From: Arthrobacter bambusae | GTDB taxonomy: Bacteria; Actinomycetota; Actinomycetes; Actinomycetales; Micrococcaceae | NCBI RefSeq assembly: GCF_030812595.1 | Contig: NZ_JAUSSZ010000009.1 | Span: forward strand, 155,359 to 219,358 | DNA: 64,000 nucleotides | Reading direction: 5' to 3' | Shown here: positions 42,774-52,043 of the stretch, one piece after another | Numbering within the stretch: the stretch's first letter is position 1 | How the letters are laid out: each line of letters starts with the position of its first letter | The notes under the pieces: model-generated | What the model saw: only the letters and a program-made list of their open reading frames with translations | Databases searched by the model: none | Told to the model about the DNA's origin: nothing | Position numbers and translations under genes: made by a program

Positions 42774-44465
42774 CTACTGCTGGTTCTCGTTCTGGTCGTC
42801 GCTTTCCTTGGTCCGGGAAACCACGGTGCCGTTCGATTCGTTGAGGATGAGCTTTACGTCCCGCCCCTTGTCAAAGTTGAACATGGCGTTGATGGATCCG
42901 GCTTTAGCATCTGCCGACGAGTCGCCGATTTGGCCGGTGTGCCAGTTGTCCTCGATGAAGCGAAGGATGGATGACTGGTCCGTCTGGGTGTGGTCCACGA
43001 AGTTCTTCTTCGCGAAGGGCGAGATCACTACGAGCGGCTGGCGCGGGCCCGGGCCGCAACGGTCCGCGTAGCCTCCGGCCATCGGGACACCCTTGTTGTA
43101 GGCGTTGAGGCACCATGCGGCGTCGTCAGTGGTGTTGGAGGAGTTCTTCACGCCGGCCGCGACGTGGTCGTACCAGCCGTCCGAGTCATCGTAGGCGAGG
43201 ACAACGGCCGTGTTTTCCCAGTTCTTGGAGTTCTGGATGGCGTTGACCTGCTGCGTGATGAACTTCTGCTCGTCCAGTGGATCGGAGTAGCCGGCGTGGC
43301 CGTCCTGGGAGCTTCCCGCCTTCAGGAAGGAGACTGCGGGCATGTTGTCCGAGTTGACCACCTTGGCGAAGTCCGTGGTGTCGTATTGGTGGTTGGCCTG
43401 GCCGTTGTGCCCGATCTCGTCCACGCTTGCCGGGGCAAGGTGATGCGGGTTGGACGTTGACTTGTAGTACTGGAACGGCTGGTGGTGCGGGCTGTAGTCC
43501 GTGACCTTGGCGCCTGAAACGTTGGTGTGGGTGCTCAGGCAAGCAGCCGGCGTGGTGTCCGTTGCGGGCGTTGTCGGGGCAAATCCGCCTTGGAACCAGC
43601 CCCAGCTGACCCCCTTCTCGTTGAGCAGGTCACCGATGTTCTTGCCCTGCATGCCGGCAAGGTTGTTCTTGGTTGCGTGGCTCTTGTTGGAGCAGTCGTC
43701 GTAGACCGGATCCGGGTCTTCCGTCATGGTGCCAACGCCGTTGGCGTCAGGGAACTTCACGGTGTAATCGCTGCTTGCGGGCTGGACGGGCTGCCCGGTT
43801 GCAGTGAATTCGGTGACGCCGTGGGTCTGGCCGGACACGAGGTTGAGCGCGCCGGGGCTGGACGGGCCGAAGCCGGTGCTGAAGTGCGAGTCGCTCATGG
43901 CGAAGTTCTGGGCGTAGTTCCAGATCCCGGTCACGGTGTTGCCGTCGTAGTAGTCCATGGTGAGCCCGGGGCGGCCGAACTGGCCACCCGAACACGCGTC
44001 CATGCTGGTGTTCTCAACGAACTTGTTCATCAGGCCACTGTTGTAGGCCTTCTGCTCCGCGGTGTATTCGTGGTCCTGGTCGCACGTGATTGCCTGGCCG
44101 GGCGTCAGGCGCTGGGGCTGGACCGAGTTGGGATTGTTGGGCGCCAACAGATTGTCGTGCGCGAGGGTGGCGATGTTCTTCGGCGTGCTCTTGGCAGCCG
44201 TGAACGCCGGAGCCGCTGTGCCGGTGCCCTGCTGGGTTTCACCAGGGGTGTTGGCCGCTTGGGGATACGTCGCGAAGTAGTGATCGAAGGAAACGTTCTC
44301 GCCGAAAATTACGACGACGTGCTTGATGGGCGTCGCGGTTCCCTTGTGGTCGCTATCTGCCGAGGCCGGCGTCATGCCGAACCCGATCATGCCGGCAGCG
44401 ATCGTGGACACGGCGAGGGTGCCGACGCCGGCTGCGGACAGCACGCGTTTGGTGTGCTTTCTCAT
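42774..44465 (-). CDS. Secreted phosphoesterase (phospholipase C / acid phosphatase family)
   Basis: 563 residues. An N-terminal signal peptide of about 36 residues ends near ASADSDH. The mature protein has HVVVIFGENVSFDHYFATYP, the metal and nucleophile region of the phosphoesterase (alkaline-phosphatase fold) family, and later LAYDDSDGWYDHV. It is expected to release phosphate or headgroups from phospholipids or phosphate esters outside the cell. A possible PHO box lies 188 bases upstream, fitting phosphate starvation. Residues after about 500 are rich in Asp/Asn and may be an export-related tail. Confidence 0.86.
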   Translation of the reverse strand: MRKHTKRVLSAAGVGTLAVSTIAAGMIGFGMTPASADSDHKGTATPIKHVVVIFGENVSFDHYFATYPQAANTPGETQQGTGTAAPAFTAAKSTPKNIATLAHDNLLAPNNPNSVQPQRLTPGQAITCDQDHEYTAEQKAYNSGLMNKFVENTSMDACSGGQFGRPGLTMDYYDGNTVTGIWNYAQNFAMSDSHFSTGFGPSSPGALNLVSGQTHGVTEFTATGQPVQPASSDYTVKFPDANGVGTMTEDPDPVYDDCSNKSHATKNNLAGMQGKNIGDLLNEKGVSWGWFQGGFAPTTPATDTTPAACLSTHTNVSGAKVTDYSPHHQPFQYYKSTSNPHHLAPASVDEIGHNGQANHQYDTTDFAKVVNSDNMPAVSFLKAGSSQDGHAGYSDPLDEQKFITQQVNAIQNSKNWENTAVVLAYDDSDGWYDHVAAGVKNSSNTTDDAAWCLNAYNKGVPMAGGYADRCGPGPRQPLVVISPFAKKNFVDHTQTDQSSILRFIEDNWHTGQIGDSSADAKAGSINAMFNFDKGRDVKLILNESNGTVVSRTKESDDQNENQQ

Positions 44466-44908
44466 GATTTCCTTTCAAATTCACGGGCAGGGCCCGCCCA
44501 ACTGGCTCGCAATTTTTGTCGTGTGTGGGCTTGTAACGGCAACCACTGCGAGCCGGTTGGGTGAGTTGGGGGTAAGGATTCACAAAGAATCTAGCGGCTC
44601 CGTTGGGGCCGTGCGGTCGATTTGGGAGCTCGATGCGGACTGTTTGGGAAGAGTTCACATTCTGCTCACGGGGAACTTCCGGGTGTGCGGTTGCCCGTTT
44701 CATGTCGCCCGGCGGCCGTGTGACAACCGGTCCGAGGGCCGCATCGGCTAAACTTGGCTGGTAAGAGCCCCGGAACTCTTGCTGATCTCGCCGGTGAACT
44801 TTTGCGAAAGTCTGCGGGCGGGGCTGAAAGATTCGGGGCGTTCTCATGTACGGCGCTGAGCCGTGGTGATCCCGCCACGACCGGCCCGAAAGAATGGGGG
44901 AGGATCCC
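44466..44908. other. Divergent intergenic region between phosphoesterase and purA
   Basis: 443 bases with no supported gene. It contains the ribosome binding site GAGGATCCC of purA, the phosphoesterase leader, a PHO-box-like direct repeat at 44653-44669 and an AT-poor stretch before purA. Open frames here are shadows of the phosphoesterase or purA leaders. Confidence 0.5.
44653..44669 (+). promoter_or_regulatory. PHO-box-like direct repeat GTTCAC-n5-GCTCAC
   Basis: Two GTTCAC-type half sites with an 11-base period, the arrangement of PhoP sites in actinobacteria (repeated GTTCACC units). It lies 188 bases upstream of the secreted phosphoesterase and 240 upstream of purA. Only two units are present, so the match could be chance. 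Confidence 0.4.
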
Positions 44909-46198
44909 ATGCCAGCTATCGTGATCGTCGGAGCCCAGTGGGGTGACGAAGGCAAAGGCAAAGCAACAGACCTGCTCGGTGGCCGCGTTGACTACGTGGT
45001 CAAGCCCAACGGCGGCAACAATGCCGGGCACACCGTTGTGGTGGGCGGTGAGAAGTATGAGCTCAAGCTCCTTCCTGCCGGCATCCTGAGCCCCAACGCA
45101 GTTCCGATCATCGGCAACGGCTGTGTGGTGAACCTTGAGGCTCTGTTCCAGGAGATCGACGGTCTGGAAGCCCGCGGCGCGGACACGTCCCGCTTACGCG
45201 TCTCAGCCAATGCCCACCTCGTAGCGCCGTACCACCAGGTGCTGGACAAGGTCACGGAGCGCTTCCTTGGCAGCCGTGCAATTGGTACCACCGGTAGGGG
45301 CATTGGCCCGGCCTATATGGACAAGGTGGCCCGCCTGGGTATCCGGGTCCAGGACGTCTTCGACGAATCGATCCTGCGCCAGAAGGTGGAAGGTTCGCTA
45401 CGCCAGAAGAACGAGCTGCTGGTCAAGGTCTACAACCGCCGAAGCGTGGTGGTGGACGAGATCGTGGAGTATTTCCTGTCCTACGCCGAACGCCTGCGGC
45501 CGCTGGTGATCGACAGCACGCTGGTCCTCAACAATGCACTGGACGAGGGCAAAGTGGTCCTCATGGAAGGCGGCCAGGCCACGTTCCTGGACGTCGACCA
45601 CGGCACCTACCCGTTCGTGACGTCTTCGAACCCGACTGCCGGCGGTGCGTCTGTTGGCTCAGGCATCGGACCCACCCGCATCTCGCGCTCCATCGGCATC
45701 ATCAAGGCTTACACCACCCGTGTCGGCGCCGGTCCGTTCCCCACGGAGCTTTTCGACGAAATGGGCATGTACCTGCAGAAGACCGGCGGCGAGTTCGGAG
45801 TCAATACCGGCCGCCCCCGCCGCTGTGGTTGGTACGACGCCGTCCTGGCGCGCCACGCATCCCGCGTCAACGGCTTCACCGACTACTTCGTCACCAAGCT
45901 GGATGTCCTCACGGGAATCGAGCAGATTCCGGTCTGCGTGGCCTACGACGTCGACGGTGTTCGCCACGATGAAATGCCCATGACCCAGACCGAGTTCCAC
46001 CACGCGGTGCCGATTTTCGAGTACTTCGACGGCTGGACCGAGGACATCACCGGCGCCAAGACGCTCGAAGACCTCCCCGAGAACGCCCGCAGATATGTGC
46101 TGGCCCTTGAGAAGCTGTCCGGCACGCGCTTCTCCGCGATCGGGGTGGGCCCGGACCGGGACCAGACGATCGTCGTGCACGACCTCATCGAGGACTAG
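44909..46198 (+). CDS. purA: Adenylosuccinate synthetase
   Basis: 429 residues from ATG 44909, chosen because GGGGGAGGATCCC precedes it and the family starts [18 protein letters not shown]. The GTP-binding [19 protein letters not shown] and [15 protein letters not shown] regions are intact. First committed step from IMP to AMP. It is followed by two hairpins (46219-46254 and 46347-46396). Confidence 0.96.
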   Translation: MPAIVIVGAQWGDEGKGKATDLLGGRVDYVVKPNGGNNAGHTVVVGGEKYELKLLPAGILSPNAVPIIGNGCVVNLEALFQEIDGLEARGADTSRLRVSANAHLVAPYHQVLDKVTERFLGSRAIGTTGRGIGPAYMDKVARLGIRVQDVFDESILRQKVEGSLRQKNELLVKVYNRRSVVVDEIVEYFLSYAERLRPLVIDSTLVLNNALDEGKVVLMEGGQATFLDVDHGTYPFVTSSNPTAGGASVGSGIGPTRISRSIGIIKAYTTRVGAGPFPTELFDEMGMYLQKTGGEFGVNTGRPRRCGWYDAVLARHASRVNGFTDYFVTKLDVLTGIEQIPVCVAYDVDGVRHDEMPMTQTEFHHAVPIFEYFDGWTEDITGAKTLEDLPENARRYVLALEKLSGTRFSAIGVGPDRDQTIVVHDLIED

Positions 46199-46218
46199 CC
46201 ACCAAAGCCGAACTACGA

Positions 46219-46254
46219 CGACGGCGGGTCGCCCTTTTCGGCGGCCCGCCGTCG
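46219..46254 (+). terminator. purA terminator
   Basis: CGACGGCGGG pairs perfectly with CCCGCCGTCG; the 16-base loop can extend the stem. It lies 20 bases after the purA stop. Confidence 0.85.
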
Positions 46255-46346
46255 ACGTTTCCTCGGCATGCGCACCAAAAAACAGGCGTGGAAAAAACTT
46301 TTGGAATCCGCGTAACCCTTTGGGGTGCCTTGGCGATTACCTCTTT

Positions 46347-46396
46347 GAAAGGCCGAGCTGAAATTTGTCCCCCATCATGTTTCAGCTCGGCCTTTC
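46347..46396. terminator. Second hairpin before the sigma-factor gene, 17-bp perfect stem
   Basis: GAAAGGCCGAGCTGAAA (46347-46363) pairs perfectly with 46380-46396 around a 16-base loop. It sits between the purA terminator and the sigma-factor gene. It could stop leftover purA transcription or form the leader of the sigma gene. An open frame starting at 46365 begins inside this loop and is not a credible start. Confidence 0.75.
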
Positions 46397-46586
46397 ATGT
46401 CTGAAGGGGTTTGTGGACGTGCAGAAAATCCTGGAGAAGCAAGCCCAGGGAACCGAAGGCTGGTTCGTGGGCACGCCGGGAGCAGCGGTTAAGCTAGGTG
46501 AGGTTGCCCGGCCCTGCGGCGTTTGGGCGGCACCGAGGATTTCTCCTCGATCCGGATATCCGCTCCCCAACGAAAGCCACGCTTCA

Positions 46587-47141
46587 GTGACCGACGCCTT
46601 GACCGATGCAGCATTGGTGGACCTTCGCGGCCGGGAGACTGAACTGTTCAGCGCTGTTTACCAGGCCTTGGCAGGCCAGGTGCTTGGCTACCTGACAGCA
46701 AAAGGTGTTTCGGATCCGGAGGCTGTCACACAGGACGTTTTTGTTGCCGTGCTGCCCCGCCTCGGGACGATCACGGGTGGCGTCAACGGTCTGCGGACCT
46801 TCGTGTTCTCGGTGGCCCATGCCCGGATGGTGGATGACCACCGTCGGCAGAGCAGGGCGCCAGAGCACCACGAGTTTGAACCTGAGCGTGACACCCGCCA
46901 GTCGGATTCGGCCGAAGCCGAAGCGATGAACCGTGTGGCGCCCGGTGAAGTCATGGCGCTGCTGGATCTTCTTCGGGAGGATCAGCGGGAAGTGCTGACG
47001 CTTCGTATCGTTGCCGGTCTGACTGTTGACCAAGTCGCCGAAATCATGGGGAAAAGCCAGGGCGCAATCAAGCAATTGCAGCGCCGGGGGTTGAATGCAC
47101 TCCGTGAGCACTCGGTAGTAAAGGAATACGTGGCCCCATGA
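46587..47141 (+). CDS. ECF-like RNA polymerase sigma factor
   Basis: 184 residues from GTG 46587; longer in-frame starts lie in or next to the hairpin and add non-homologous sequence. Region 2 is ELFSAVYQALAGQVLGYLTAKGVSDPEAVTQDVFVAVLPRL ... FVFSVAHARMVDDHRR, with region 4.2 VLTLRIVAGLTVDQVAEIMGKSQGAIKQLQRRGLNALRE. It directs polymerase to a small regulon. The next gene overlaps it by four bases and codes for a membrane protein of anti-sigma shape, so the pair is a stress-response switch. Weak ribosome binding site. Confidence 0.82.
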   Translation: MTDALTDAALVDLRGRETELFSAVYQALAGQVLGYLTAKGVSDPEAVTQDVFVAVLPRLGTITGGVNGLRTFVFSVAHARMVDDHRRQSRAPEHHEFEPERDTRQSDSAEAEAMNRVAPGEVMALLDLLREDQREVLTLRIVAGLTVDQVAEIMGKSQGAIKQLQRRGLNALREHSVVKEYVAP

Positions 47142-47935
47142 TGCGTTGGGATTGCAAGGACATTGACCGCGACGCGATCATCCTCGAGCTCATGCTTGAG
47201 GCTGGCCTCACGGACGCTCCCGAACTCAAGGACTCATTGAAAGCACTGGAGTCCTTCGCTGCCACTCCGGCGCCGGTCCCCGGGCCAGCACTCGCGGCGA
47301 TGTTGGCTGGTGACCCTGCAAGCAGTGTTCCCTTCGACGAGCTCGGCAAACGCCGTCACTTGCGCAAGCACCGCCCCGCTTTGATTGGTGCTGCCGTCCT
47401 GACCGCCATGGGACTGGGTGTTGGTGGCGTCGCGGCAGCGAGTGGCGGATTCAGCGAGGGAACACCGGAATTCATGCAGGTCCTGATTTCCGGGTGGGCG
47501 CCCGGTTGGAGCACGGCTCCGCCTTCGCTGGTACCTCCAGCCCTCGCCCAGGACTCCCCGAAAGTCACGACGCGCCCGGCTCCCGTGGATCTGCCGCCGG
47601 CGGCCCAAGTGGCGGTCCCCTCGGCGGAGCCGGTGACGCCCGCCCCGGCCAACACCGGCGAGGTTGCGCAAGAGCAAACAGGACCATCGGCCGATACCGC
47701 CCCGGATAACCAGCCACGCTGGGGGAAATCCGAAGAGCCCAAGGCCTCACACCCGGAACCTAAGAACGGCGCACAGGAAATCCTGCCGCAGCCCAGGTCT
47801 GCGATTCCGTCCGTTCCGTCGGCGAAGGACCTCCAAAACGGGTTTCAGCAAGCAGCCGGGAAGGCCCAAGACGACGTTTCCCTGAAGCCCGCGGGGGAGT
47901 CGTTGCGTTGGCTCCATGGACTGCTGTCCCGCTAG
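47138..47935 (+). CDS. Single-helix membrane protein, probable anti-sigma factor
   Basis: 265 residues; ATG overlaps the sigma gene's stop (ATGA). A cytosolic N-terminal part of about 88 residues is followed by one membrane helix (ALIGAAVLTAMGLGVGGVAA, about 90-110) and a long Pro/Ala/Glu-rich external tail of about 150 residues. Topology and coupling fit an anti-sigma factor, but I see no zinc-binding HxxxCxxC motif. The call rests on context. Confidence 0.6.
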   Translation: MMRWDCKDIDRDAIILELMLEAGLTDAPELKDSLKALESFAATPAPVPGPALAAMLAGDPASSVPFDELGKRRHLRKHRPALIGAAVLTAMGLGVGGVAAASGGFSEGTPEFMQVLISGWAPGWSTAPPSLVPPALAQDSPKVTTRPAPVDLPPAAQVAVPSAEPVTPAPANTGEVAQEQTGPSADTAPDNQPRWGKSEEPKASHPEPKNGAQEILPQPRSAIPSVPSAKDLQNGFQQAAGKAQDDVSLKPAGESLRWLHGLLSR

Positions 47936-47947
47936 TAGGCTGGAGTC

Positions 47948-48373
47948 ATGACACACGTCAACGATCCGGCGGTCATTGACCGGCTCATGCGAACAAAGGG
48001 ACGCTGGGCAATCGTGGGACTCAGCACGAATGAATGGCGATCGGCGTTCGAAGTAGCTCTTTTCGTTCGCGACACCATGGGTATGGAGATCATCCCGATC
48101 AACCAAAAAGGGGAAGACGTCCACGGCGAGACCGGCTACAAGTTCCTTGCGGACGTGCCCCTTGAGAAGCAGCCCATCGACGTCGTCGACTGCTTCGTTA
48201 ACTCCTCGCGCGTGGGCGCGGTAGTGGACCAAGCGATTGCCGTGGGTGCGAAAGCCGTGTGGCTCCAGCTCGGAGTCATTGACGAGGATGCAGCAGAGCG
48301 GGCCAAAGCTGCGGGCCTCGACGTTGTGATGAACGCTTGTCCTGCGCAGATGGGCTGGCGGAGGGGCATCTAA
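47948..48373 (+). CDS. CoA-binding domain protein
   Basis: 141 residues covering a single Rossmann-like CoA_binding domain: WAIVGLSTNEWRSAFEVALFV, IIPINQKGEDVHGETGYKFLADVP and AVWLQLGVIDEDAAERAKAAGLDVVMNACPAQ. These are the usual landmarks of YccU-type proteins. Starts at ATG 47948 twelve bases after the anti-sigma stop, so it may be co-transcribed. Role unknown beyond CoA or nucleotide binding. Confidence 0.88.
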   Translation: MTHVNDPAVIDRLMRTKGRWAIVGLSTNEWRSAFEVALFVRDTMGMEIIPINQKGEDVHGETGYKFLADVPLEKQPIDVVDCFVNSSRVGAVVDQAIAVGAKAVWLQLGVIDEDAAERAKAAGLDVVMNACPAQMGWRRGI

Positions 48374-48442
48374 CGTCGCCCACCGTTCACCGGGCGCTGT
48401 TACCATCCGGGAGCAACCACCCCTCGAGACCAGGAAGTCCCC

Positions 48443-49270
48443 ATGTGTGACGACCACCCCTCTACAGCCAGCCGGCGCACTGCGCTCGGGTTCCTCGGCG
48501 CTTCCCTCGTGACCGGAGTCGGGGCATGCGCGGTTCCCGGTAACCAGTCCGCGGGAAGCCCGACGGCGGGCCCCTCGCCGTCGTCGTCCGCAAGCACCGC
48601 GATGAGTCCGACACCAAGCCCCGCCGCCCCCGGGCGGCTCCGGAACCCTTTCGAGCCGGACTTCAAGCTGCCGCCTATCCAAGGCGGCCTGGCTCCGGTG
48701 ATCACCAAGATCCCCACTAAACATCCCGTGGTGTTCCTTACGATCGACGACGGGGCCGTCAAATCGCCGGAAAGCGTCCGGCTCCTCAAGGAGAACGACT
48801 ACCCGGCCACACTGTTCCTGACGAGCAACACCGTCCGCGACAACCCTGCGTTCTTCAAAGCATTCATGGAGCAGGGGAGCCTGGTTGAAAACCACACGGT
48901 CAGCCACAACGTCAATATGACAACGCAATGGGGCTACCAGCGGCAGCTTGACGACATTACAGGCATGCAGGATTTCGCGGTCCAGCAGTACGGCCGCAAG
49001 CCCACCCTGTTCAGGCCTCCCGGGGGTTCCTATTCGACCGCCATGCGGCAAGCCGTGGCCGCCGCCGGGCTGAAAGCCATCATCACGTGGGAGGCGAAGG
49101 CCAATGCAGGGCGCATGGACTACCAGTACGGCCATTCCCTGAGGCCCGGCGACATTGTCCTGATGCACTTCCGCCCCGAATTTGCTGCTGACTTCGAGGC
49201 TTTCCGCTCCGCGCAAGTGGCTGCCGGACTGGAAGTGGTGCTCCTCGAGGACTTCCTGGGCGTTGCGTGA
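48443..49270 (+). CDS. Polysaccharide deacetylase (CE4/NodB) with export signal
   Basis: 275 residues. The N-terminus has RRTALGFLGASLVTGVGAC, readable both as a twin-arginine signal and as a lipobox with Cys near residue 31. The NodB domain shows FLTIDDG (metal Asp), VENHTVSHN (metal His pair) and LFRPPGGSYS. It removes acetyl groups from peptidoglycan, chitin or a related polymer at the cell surface. A Ser/Pro-rich linker follows the signal. Confidence 0.88.
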   Translation: MCDDHPSTASRRTALGFLGASLVTGVGACAVPGNQSAGSPTAGPSPSSSASTAMSPTPSPAAPGRLRNPFEPDFKLPPIQGGLAPVITKIPTKHPVVFLTIDDGAVKSPESVRLLKENDYPATLFLTSNTVRDNPAFFKAFMEQGSLVENHTVSHNVNMTTQWGYQRQLDDITGMQDFAVQQYGRKPTLFRPPGGSYSTAMRQAVAAAGLKAIITWEAKANAGRMDYQYGHSLRPGDIVLMHFRPEFAADFEAFRSAQVAAGLEVVLLEDFLGVA

Positions 49271-49317
49271 GGCGGTCGGTCCGTTCATCCATCGTCGCGC
49301 TCCGCTAGTCTCGCTAC

Positions 49318-49719
49318 ATGGACGCTGCCACACTCCGACAAATCTGCCTTGGCTTCCCCGGGGCCTATGAAGACTTCCCGTTCGGTCCGGAGACCTCGGT
49401 CTTCAAAGTCCGGTCAACCGTTTCCGGTGGTCCCAAGCAGGAAGGCAAGATGTTCGCAGCCTCTGCCTTGGACGAGCAAGACCTGGCGGTAAGCCTCAAA
49501 TGCGATCCCGCTTTGGCTGTGCAATTACGCGCGGCGCATCCGGAAATCACCGGCGCCTGGCACATGAACAAGACGCACTGGAATGGCGTGCGCCTGGACG
49601 GGGCCCTCCCTGACTCGATGGTCCGGGACATGGTGGAGGACTCCTACGACCTGGTGGTTTCCTCGTTGAGCCGCAAGCAGCGGGAGCAACTGGGCTGGGC
49701 CCGGCTCGCCAAGGACTGA
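49318..49719 (+). CDS. MmcQ/YjbR family protein
   Basis: 133 residues: ATLRQICLGFPGAYEDFPFGPETSVFKV at the start and HPEITGAWHMNKTHWNGVRLDGALPDSMVRDMVEDSYDLVV at the end define this family, which has a double-wing DNA-binding-like fold. Cytosolic; single gene. Function unknown in this group. Confidence 0.9.
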   Translation: MDAATLRQICLGFPGAYEDFPFGPETSVFKVRSTVSGGPKQEGKMFAASALDEQDLAVSLKCDPALAVQLRAAHPEITGAWHMNKTHWNGVRLDGALPDSMVRDMVEDSYDLVVSSLSRKQREQLGWARLAKD

Positions 49720-49801
49720 CACGCGGACCCCGTCTGCAGCTTCGGCTAGATTGTGAATGGACCGCACCTTCCATCCCCTCGAACCACCCAGGAGAAGCCA
49801 G

Positions 49802-50431
49802 ATGCTGGAACAAAAGACCCTCGATGAGCTGTGGAATTTCGAGGACCCATCGTTGTCGGAAGCCCGCTTCCGCGACGCCATGACGGATCCTGCCTTCGAC
49901 CCCTTTGAGCGGGCCGAACTGGCGACCCAATTGGGCCGGGCCATCGGCCTGCAGGGCCGTTTCGAGGAGGCGGATGCGCTCCTGGACGGGATCGACGCCG
50001 AAGAGGAGCCCACCATTGCGGTCCGGATACTCTTGGAGCGCGGACGCCTCCTGAACTCCGCCGGGCACCCGGCCATGGCAGTTCCGCTCTTTGAGCAGGC
50101 TGCCGAGATGGGAGACCTGCTGGGCGAAGATTTCCTCACTGTGGACGCACTTCATATGCTGGCGATCGCGGACTCCGGGCACCGGGAATCATGGACGCGG
50201 AGCGCGCTTGAGTACGCCTCCGCCGTCGAGGATTCCCGCACCAAGCGGTGGATGGTTGCATTGCACAGCAACCTCGGGTGGGCGATGTACGACGACGGGC
50301 GGCGCACCCAGGCGATGGTGGAGTTTCAGCTCGCCGAACAGTGGGCTGAGCGGGTAGGAACCGAACAACAGCAGCAGTGGGCGCGTGAGGCCATCGCTCA
50401 GTGCGCAAATTCCTTGGATTTACAGGGCTAA
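49802..50431 (+). CDS. TPR-like helical protein of unknown function
   Basis: 209 residues from ATG 49802, chosen for AGGAGAAGCC just before it; an in-frame ATG at 49757 adds 15 residues. The sequence is a chain of helix pairs (AELATQLGRAIGLQGRFEEADALLDGI, ILLERGRLLNSAGHPAMAVPLFEQA, LHSNLGWAMYDDGRRTQAMVEFQLA) with the spacing of tetratricopeptide repeats. These mediate protein-protein contacts; no partner is evident in the neighbourhood. Confidence 0.78.
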   Translation: MLEQKTLDELWNFEDPSLSEARFRDAMTDPAFDPFERAELATQLGRAIGLQGRFEEADALLDGIDAEEEPTIAVRILLERGRLLNSAGHPAMAVPLFEQAAEMGDLLGEDFLTVDALHMLAIADSGHRESWTRSALEYASAVEDSRTKRWMVALHSNLGWAMYDDGRRTQAMVEFQLAEQWAERVGTEQQQQWAREAIAQCANSLDLQG

Positions 50432-50633
50432 ACCGTTCACGCACGGAGGGCTGGAGCGTCAGATCACGTTTTGACAAAAGTTGATTGAAACTGCCCTCAA
50501 ATATTGCTTTTCAATCACTCGTGGTGAAGTATGTCACACGAAGGGTGCGTCGCAGCGGCGGTGCCCGGACCGAGCGACTGCCGGCGAAGGAGCCGTCAGA
50601 GTTCGGCACTACGAGTCTCTGGAGGGTTTTAGG
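50432..50633 (+). promoter_or_regulatory. Promoter region of the NgcEFG operon with inverted repeat
   Basis: AT-rich leader. TTGACA at 50471-50476 is a fair -35 element, though no convincing -10 stands at the usual distance. An inverted repeat TGATTGAAA (50482-50490) / TTTCAATCA (50509-50517) overlaps it, a plausible repressor site. The ribosome binding site GGAGGGTTTTAGG precedes ATG 50634. No regulator gene is next to the operon. Confidence 0.5.
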
Positions 50634-52043
50634 ATGAACGTTCAGCAGCAGCCCCTTGCACGCCGCGGTTTCCTCCGCGGCGCGCTTGCCGCCGCCGTGC
50701 TTGTGCCGTTGGCCGGCTCGATGGCCTCCTGCGCGGCAGGTGGCGGCGGAGGAAGCACCGGTCCTACGGGCACCGTTTCAGATACCAATCCGTTCGGCAT
50801 GGCAGACAAGTCCACCGTTGACGCCGTGATCTTCAAAGGCGGCTATGGAATCGACTACGTTGAGTTCGCGGGCAAGGGCTTCGAGAACGCCCATCCGGGT
50901 TCCACCGCCAAGATTTCCCCGTCCACGGACATTGCGCAGGAACTCCAGCCGCGATTCGTTGGCGGTAACCCGCCGGACCTGATCGACAACTCCGGCGCCA
51001 AGGCAATCGGCTTCAGCACCATCCTGGCCCAGCTCGAAGACCTCACCAGCGTGGTCGAGGCCAAGAACCTCGAAGGCAAGGTCATCAAGGACACCCTTTA
51101 TGCCGGAGTACTCGCCCCGGGTACTTTCAATGGCAAGCTGGCTGCCCTGAACTACGTGCTGACCGTTTACGCCATGTGGTATTCGGATTCGTTCCTGAAG
51201 GACAACGGCTGGACCGTGCCGAAGACCTGGGATGACATGTACGCCCTCGGCGAGCAGGCCAAGGCCAAAGGCAAATACCTGTTCGTCTGGGGCAAGGAAG
51301 CTGCCACTTACTACCAGGAAATGGCGATCGCTTCCGCCATCAAGGAAGGCGGCAACGACGTTCGCCTCGGCCTTGAAAACCTGAAACCGGATGCCTGGTC
51401 CCACCCGGCCATCCAGAGCGTCTTCACCGCCCTGGGCAAGATCGTCAAGGCGGGCCACTTCAAGCCAGGTGGCTCGGGCACGCAGTTCACCGCAGCGCAG
51501 GCGCAGTGGAGCAACGCCCAGGACGCCCTGTTCTACCCGTCCGGCTCGTGGATAGAAAACGAGATGAAGGACCAGACCAAGTCCGGATTCAAGATGACCG
51601 GGGCTCCTGTTCCTACCGTGACCTCAGGATCCAAACTTCCTTACGAGGCAATGCACAGCGCTTCGGGCGAGCCCTTCGTTGTTCCGTCCCAGGGCAAAAA
51701 CGTTGCTGGCGGCAAGGAACTGCTGCGTGTCATGCTGTCCAAGGATGCTGCCACCAACTTTGCCAAGACCAAGCTGGCCCCCACCATCGTCAAGGACACC
51801 ATTCCCGCCGACGGTTTCGGTTCCACCGCACTGGTTTCCCAGACCAAGCTGCTCAGCGATGCCGGATCGAACATCTTCACGTGGAACTTTGTCGACCTCT
51901 ACGGTATGAACAAGGACCAGTTGGTTGTCTGGAACACGTTCCTCGATGGAAAGTCCGACGTCGCCACTTTGACATCGGACCTGCAGAAGATTACCGACAA
52001 GGTCCGCAACGACAGTTCGGTCACAAAGATTGAAGTGAAGTGA
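50634..52043 (+). CDS. NgcE-like N-acetylglucosamine/chitobiose-binding lipoprotein
   Basis: 469 residues from ATG 50634; the longer frame to 50481 has no binding site. ARRGFLRGALAAAVLVPLAGSMASC combines a twin-arginine motif with a lipobox (Cys 33). The mature part (GGYGIDYVEFAGKGFENAHPGS, PAQELQPRFVGGNPPDLIDNSG type) matches NgcE of Streptomyces, which binds GlcNAc and diacetylchitobiose. It feeds the two permeases downstream. This suggests growth on chitin or cell-wall amino sugars. Confidence 0.86.
   Translation: MNVQQQPLARRGFLRGALAAAVLVPLAGSMASCAAGGGGGSTGPTGTVSDTNPFGMADKSTVDAVIFKGGYGIDYVEFAGKGFENAHPGSTAKISPSTDIAQELQPRFVGGNPPDLIDNSGAKAIGFSTILAQLEDLTSVVEAKNLEGKVIKDTLYAGVLAPGTFNGKLAALNYVLTVYAMWYSDSFLKDNGWTVPKTWDDMYALGEQAKAKGKYLFVWGKEAATYYQEMAIASAIKEGGNDVRLGLENLKPDAWSHPAIQSVFTALGKIVKAGHFKPGGSGTQFTAAQAQWSNAQDALFYPSGSWIENEMKDQTKSGFKMTGAPVPTVTSGSKLPYEAMHSASGEPFVVPSQGKNVAGGKELLRVMLSKDAATNFAKTKLAPTIVKDTIPADGFGSTALVSQTKLLSDAGSNIFTWNFVDLYGMNKDQLVVWNTFLDGKSDVATLTSDLQKITDKVRNDSSVTKIEVK

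Noticed and set aside
46365..46586. Longer start for the sigma-factor gene
   Set aside because: The start would lie in the loop of a perfect 17-bp hairpin, and the added residues match nothing in sigma factors.
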